Source: Agrobacterium vitis (lineage in GTDB: Bacteria; Pseudomonadota; Alphaproteobacteria; Rhizobiales; Rhizobiaceae). Taken from it: a DNA stretch of 64,000 nucleotides. A program made the translations under genes and the position numbers. Location of the stretch: the NCBI RefSeq assembly GCF_013337045.2, contig NZ_CP118259.1:620001-684000 (forward strand), read 5' to 3'. The notes below the pieces were generated by a model. That model was not told where the DNA came from. It searched no databases and saw only the letters and a list, made by a program, of their open reading frames with translations. Each line of letters begins with the position of its first letter. Position 1 is the first letter of the stretch. This document shows positions 62,653 through 64,000 of this stretch, in pieces.

Positions 62653-62882
62653 GAGCAATCTCGCTTTTTTCGCATAAGGCGGGGTTTGGCGTAAGGCATG
62701 TGTTGCATGAGAGATAGGCGTCCGCCCAGCACCGATCAAGCAGAAATCCGTGATCCCGGCCATGACCGGGACCCGCCATAGAGTGAGCCGATCACAAATG
62801 CGGGATGCACGTTTTGAGTGCTGGCTTCGCCAGAAGTCAGGCAATACATTCCGCCGAATCGGTATCTGTTAGGAAATTCTAT

Positions 62883-63272
62883 ATGCGATTGATGATTTTA
62901 GGGGGTGGTTTGGCGATGGTTTTTGCGCAATCGGCCTTTGCGCTTGACGCCGCAGCCACCCGCCAGCTCAAGTCGCTGTCGCCGGCCGAGCGGCTGGAAC
63001 AGCGCTGCGACATGGAGGCGATGAGCCGGATTGGCAAGGATAGCAAAACTTATTCGCCCGACAAGGTGATCGCCTATACGTTCGCCCAGACCAAGGCCGA
63101 TGGCAACCGGCTGAAGGCGCCGGGCGCGGTGTTTCGCAGCAAGGGCCACTGGTATCGGCTGAAATACCAGTGCGAGACCGGCAACCAGCGCCTGGACGTG
63201 AAAAATTTCAGCTATCAGGTCGGCGCCGAGGTGCCCAAGGAAAGCTGGGGCAAATATTACTTGTATAATTGA
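62883..63272 (+). CDS. DUF930-type exported protein
   Basis: The 129-residue product has a signal peptide (MILGGGLAMVFAQSAFA) and the pattern of DUF930 proteins of Rhizobiales: LKSLSPAERLEQRCDMEAMSRI, SPDKVIAYTFAQTKADGNRLKAPGAVFRSKGHWYRLKYQCETGNQRLDV. Two cysteines (RCDMEA and YQCETG) probably form a disulphide. The family has no established function and is largely found in this order of bacteria. The ATG at 62883 is preferred (GGAA upstream); the open frame extends to 62805. The gene is divergent from oligopeptidase B. Confidence 0.82.
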   Translation: MRLMILGGGLAMVFAQSAFALDAAATRQLKSLSPAERLEQRCDMEAMSRIGKDSKTYSPDKVIAYTFAQTKADGNRLKAPGAVFRSKGHWYRLKYQCETGNQRLDVKNFSYQVGAEVPKESWGKYYLYN

Positions 63273-63317
63273 CGAGCAACAAGCCGTGGGGTGACGCCTG
63301 TCACCCTTTTTGCCCTG

Positions 63318-64000
63318 TCACCCTGGCAGTTTTGGCTTCGGTGCCGCATGGGGCGCCAGTTCGGTGAAGATCGCCTTGCCGATCAGCGCCAGAGGCACGG
63401 CCAGCATGGCACCCGCCGCGCCCCAGACCCAGGTCCAGAAGATAATGGCGACGAACACGCCAAAGGCGTTGATCTCCATACGCCGTCCCATCACGGCTGG
63501 CGTCACCAGATTTTCGACCAGCGCATGGACAGTGAAGAAAGCAATGGCGGGAAGCAGGCCAAACAGAAGGCTGCTATGGGTCAGCATTCCGGCCACGGCC
63601 AGCGCAAAGGTCATGGCGGTTACGCCGAGAAAAGGCACGAAGCTGGAGAGAAAGGCGAAAAAGCCCCAGAGTACCGGCAGCGTCAGCCCGCCAACCCAGG
63701 CAATCAGCAGCGCGCAGCAGCCGACACCCGCGTAGATTACTGACGCGGTGGCAAAGTAGAAGCCCAGCGCCGTTTCAATCGCATTGATGCTGCGGATGGC
63801 CGAGAGCCGGCGAGCGCGGTCGCGGAAAGAGACGATCAGAGTTTTGCGGATCGACACCCTCCCGGCCAGAAATAGCACCAATGCGGCAAAGAAAATCAAT
63901 GTCTGGACGATGGCGGGCGTCACCTGGCTTGCCACTGTCGAGAGAATGCCGCCGCCATTTTCCAGCATCTTGTCGAGGTTGATAGGGCCGTTGCCGCTGG
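63318..64000 (-). CDS. AI-2E family transporter (C-terminal part; runs off the window)
   Basis: About 227 residues of a PerM/AI-2E-type permease are present, in a frame open to the window edge; the gene starts outside. Hydrophobic segments include VQTLIFFAALVLFLAG, FYFATASVIYAGVGCCALLIAWVGGLTLPVLWGFFAFLSSFVPFLG and MAVPLALIGKA, plus the family motif ALVENLVTPAVMGRRMEINAFGVFVAIIFWTWVWGAAGAMLAVPL. The natural substrate is not certain; members have been linked to export of small signals or to ion transport. The stop is at 63318, 45 bp after the DUF930 gene, and the two are convergent. Confidence 0.88.
   Translation of the reverse strand, partial: SGNGPINLDKMLENGGGILSTVASQVTPAIVQTLIFFAALVLFLAGRVSIRKTLIVSFRDRARRLSAIRSINAIETALGFYFATASVIYAGVGCCALLIAWVGGLTLPVLWGFFAFLSSFVPFLGVTAMTFALAVAGMLTHSSLLFGLLPAIAFFTVHALVENLVTPAVMGRRMEINAFGVFVAIIFWTWVWGAAGAMLAVPLALIGKAIFTELAPHAAPKPKLPG

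Overview
The window looks like chromosome of a Rhizobiaceae alphaproteobacterium (Agrobacterium/Allorhizobium/Rhizobium group). The basis is GC-rich coding sequence, rhizobial intergenic palindromes, a TGA-N9-TCA iron-responsive operator of the RirA type, a DUF930-type protein, several large chemoreceptors and a D-xylose ABC operon. I cannot name the species from sequence alone. No rRNA, tRNA, CRISPR array, insertion sequence or phage block was recognised.

Layout. 1-4.3 kb: start of a gamma-glutamyltransferase, a divergent MarR repressor/MFS drug exporter pair with duplicated operators, and an exported rhizobial protein. 4.3-7 kb: a nitroreductase, then a three-gene unit (prephenate-dehydratase-like protein, DUF2000, LysE exporter). 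7.2-9.4 kb: a minus-strand unit of two paralogous acidic proteins of unknown family plus a staphylococcal-nuclease-like protein. 9.6-12.5 kb: two L,D-transpeptidase lipoproteins and the ohrR/ohr peroxide pair. 12.8-18 kb: NYN nuclease, a small unknown, a HisKA_2-type sensor kinase with a receiver protein, a P-loop kinase-like protein, a methyltransferase and orotate phosphoribosyltransferase. 18-23.3 kb: two paralogous Cache-type chemoreceptors and a small DUF2780-like protein. 23.5-25.1 kb: a YjgR/HerA-like ATPase.

25.4-29.5 kb holds the most unusual gene. It encodes a 1353-residue protein with an N-terminal HigA-like DNA-binding domain fused to a nuclease-like region and a very long helical C-terminus. 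Its putative -10 box lies inside a perfect 14-bp palindrome, which suggests self-repression. I regard it as the best candidate for a new single-gene defence or addiction-like system.

29.7-31.5 kb: a chemoreceptor broken by a single-base frameshift. 31.9-37.8 kb: UppP and the xylFHG operon with a divergent ROK regulator, a strong operator palindrome and a 46-bp inverted repeat inside the operon. 37.9-39.2 kb: a PemK-type toxin-antitoxin pair and an unknown protein. 39.3-44.5 kb: an iron/metallophore-type ABC transporter with two tandem binding proteins, divergent from a methyltransferase across a RirA-type operator. 44.6-64 kb: mostly single genes, including acetyltransferases, Nudix, two c-type cytochromes, a metallophosphoesterase, azoR/HxlR, Fe-superoxide dismutase, a diguanylate cyclase, an aminotransferase, a multicopper oxidase, a SUFU-domain protein, oligopeptidase B, a DUF930 protein and part of an AI-2E-type permease.

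Start codons were chosen from ribosome-binding sites, so several differ from the longest open frame. Three genes (9441, 51035, 59879) appear to start at TTG.
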